Position numbers and translations under genes: made by a program. A stretch of 13,590 bases of DNA from Acidobacteriota bacterium (GTDB lineage Bacteria; Acidobacteriota; Terriglobia; Terriglobales; Acidobacteriaceae). The stretch is from positions 1 to 13,590 of the forward strand of contig JAKART010000018.1 of NCBI GenBank assembly GCA_021819255.1, read 5' to 3'. The notes beneath the pieces were generated by a model that saw only the letters and a program-made list of their open reading frames with translations, searched no databases and was not told the DNA's origin. How positions within the stretch are numbered: the first letter of the stretch is position 1; the number at the start of each line of letters is the position of its first letter. This document shows, piece by piece, positions 12,949-13,590 of this stretch.

Positions 12949-13452
12949 CTACTGGCCGGCCTGCGGCAGCGACGACAGGATGCTCAGCAGGGACTGGTGC
13001 AACTGCCAGCATCCGAATACCGCCAGCCCCAGAGCGACTGCGGACTCCAGCAGCGCCACCGGCAGATCTCTGCCCAACGCCTTGGCCCAGAACATCCGCA
13101 CACGGTAGCCGCCAAAAGCTCCGATGCCGGCTCCGATCAGGCCAAAAACAACTCCGCCCGCAACCGGCTCAAAGACTGCGCGCGCGGCCAGAGCCCCCGC
13201 CATCGCCCCCAGCACAAAGCGCGCCGTCAGACCCAGCGGCGCCGTGCGCTTGGGCGCCTGCGGCAAGGTGTCTCCCGCATACTCACCCAGTGCAGCCAGC
13301 GTGAAGAAGATCACCGTCGCCAGACTGCCCACCCAGAGCGCCCATCCCGACTGAGGCAGCAGGCGCAGCCACGCGAACCAGCAGATGACCGCCATGGCTG
13401 TCATGGATCGCAGCCCTGCCGTAGTCCCCAACAACACAAACCAAAGAATCAC
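12949..13452 (-). CDS. DUF4126-type membrane protein
   Basis: A 167-residue integral membrane protein. It matches my recollection of DUF4126 through the N-terminal GLRSMTAMAVICW (13-25) and the loop GEYAGDTLPQAPKRT (56-70), which precedes an ARFVLGAMAGALAA helix. Four to five membrane helices are likely (about 2-30, 38-58, 76-92, 96-115, 132-150). The start is GTG at 13452, with a GGGGGG run ending seven bases before it. The end converges on prmC with 62 bases between. Upstream on the minus strand is a low-complexity stretch of GTAG/GATAG-like repeats, and beyond it copy 2 of the structured repeat. Function is unknown. Confidence 0.75.
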   Translation of the reverse strand: MILWFVLLGTTAGLRSMTAMAVICWFAWLRLLPQSGWALWVGSLATVIFFTLAALGEYAGDTLPQAPKRTAPLGLTARFVLGAMAGALAARAVFEPVAGGVVFGLIGAGIGAFGGYRVRMFWAKALGRDLPVALLESAVALGLAVFGCWQLHQSLLSILSSLPQAGQ

Positions 13453-13508
13453 TCTGGTCCCCCCTTACTTCCTACTATCTACTGTCTCCTGTCCGCGGTT
13501 CAAGACCC

Positions 13509-13590
13509 AGACCATTTTCCCTGATGATGGGTGTACGGAAGCGGGCGTTCAGTGGCGTTTTCATTGAGGAAAACGCCCACAGGAGTCGTT
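13509..13590 (+). repeat. structured repeat element, copy 2, cut by the window edge
   Basis: These 82 bases match positions 5722-5803 with one difference: A at 13551 where copy 1 has C at 5764. The mismatch breaks one pair of the small CGGAA/TTCCG hairpin, while the GGCGTTTTC/GAAAACGCC hairpin and the left terminal repeat are intact. The left flank is C rather than the T seen in copy 1. The 3' terminal repeat lies beyond the window. It sits 57 bases upstream of the DUF4126-type gene start. Confidence 0.9.

Noticed and set aside
12158..13012. 284-codon open frame on the minus strand
   Set aside because: It covers prmC on the opposite strand and has no recognisable domain.

Overview
The window is GC-rich, densely packed chromosomal DNA from a bacterium that is probably an acidobacterium (Terriglobia / Acidobacteriaceae type). 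That placement is inference. It rests on the trio of ECF sigma factor, single-pass membrane protein and DUF4252-like exported protein, on the style of the GT39-type membrane glycosyltransferase with its C-terminal repeat domain, and on the general codon and GC character. I found no rRNA, tRNA, CRISPR array, integrase or transposase.

Left part (1-4295). A gene runs off the left edge on the minus strand; only its first 28 codons are visible. A 341-base gap follows, holding a CRP-like palindrome. Next is a secreted acid-sphingomyelinase-like metallophosphoesterase (minus strand, TTG start), divergent from a 2,3-diketo-L-gulonate-reductase-like dehydrogenase (plus strand). A conserved-looking soluble protein of unknown function (minus strand) comes after them.

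Middle part (4533-9789). Glutaryl-CoA dehydrogenase (gcdH, plus) faces a membrane glycosyltransferase (minus). Between their ends lies a 114-base repeat with perfect 16-base inverted termini and an elaborate predicted fold. A second copy of this repeat enters at the right edge of the window. tRNA-guanine transglycosylase (tgt) lies upstream of the glycosyltransferase on the same strand. Behind tgt is the frameshifted, 5'-truncated tail of a SpoIIE/RsbU-type serine phosphatase.

Right part (9976-13590). On the minus strand there is a regulatory cassette: ECF sigma factor, then a membrane protein whose start overlaps the sigma stop by ATGA, then an exported DUF4252-like protein. Divergent from it is prmC, the methyltransferase of peptide-chain release factors. 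A DUF4126-type membrane protein converges on prmC.

The most interesting feature is directly upstream of prmC. A 14-base tandem repeat lays down four consecutive mini-ORFs, each encoding Met-Thr-Pro-Pro-Leu. Each ends in UGA followed by C, and each stop overlaps the next start as AUGA; the last one overlaps the prmC start itself. PrmC modifies the release factors that decode UGA, so this ladder of UGA stops could be a termination-sensing leader. That is a hypothesis, and simple tandem duplication around the start codon could also have produced the arrangement. The second item worth attention is the structured repeat found at both 5722 and 13509.
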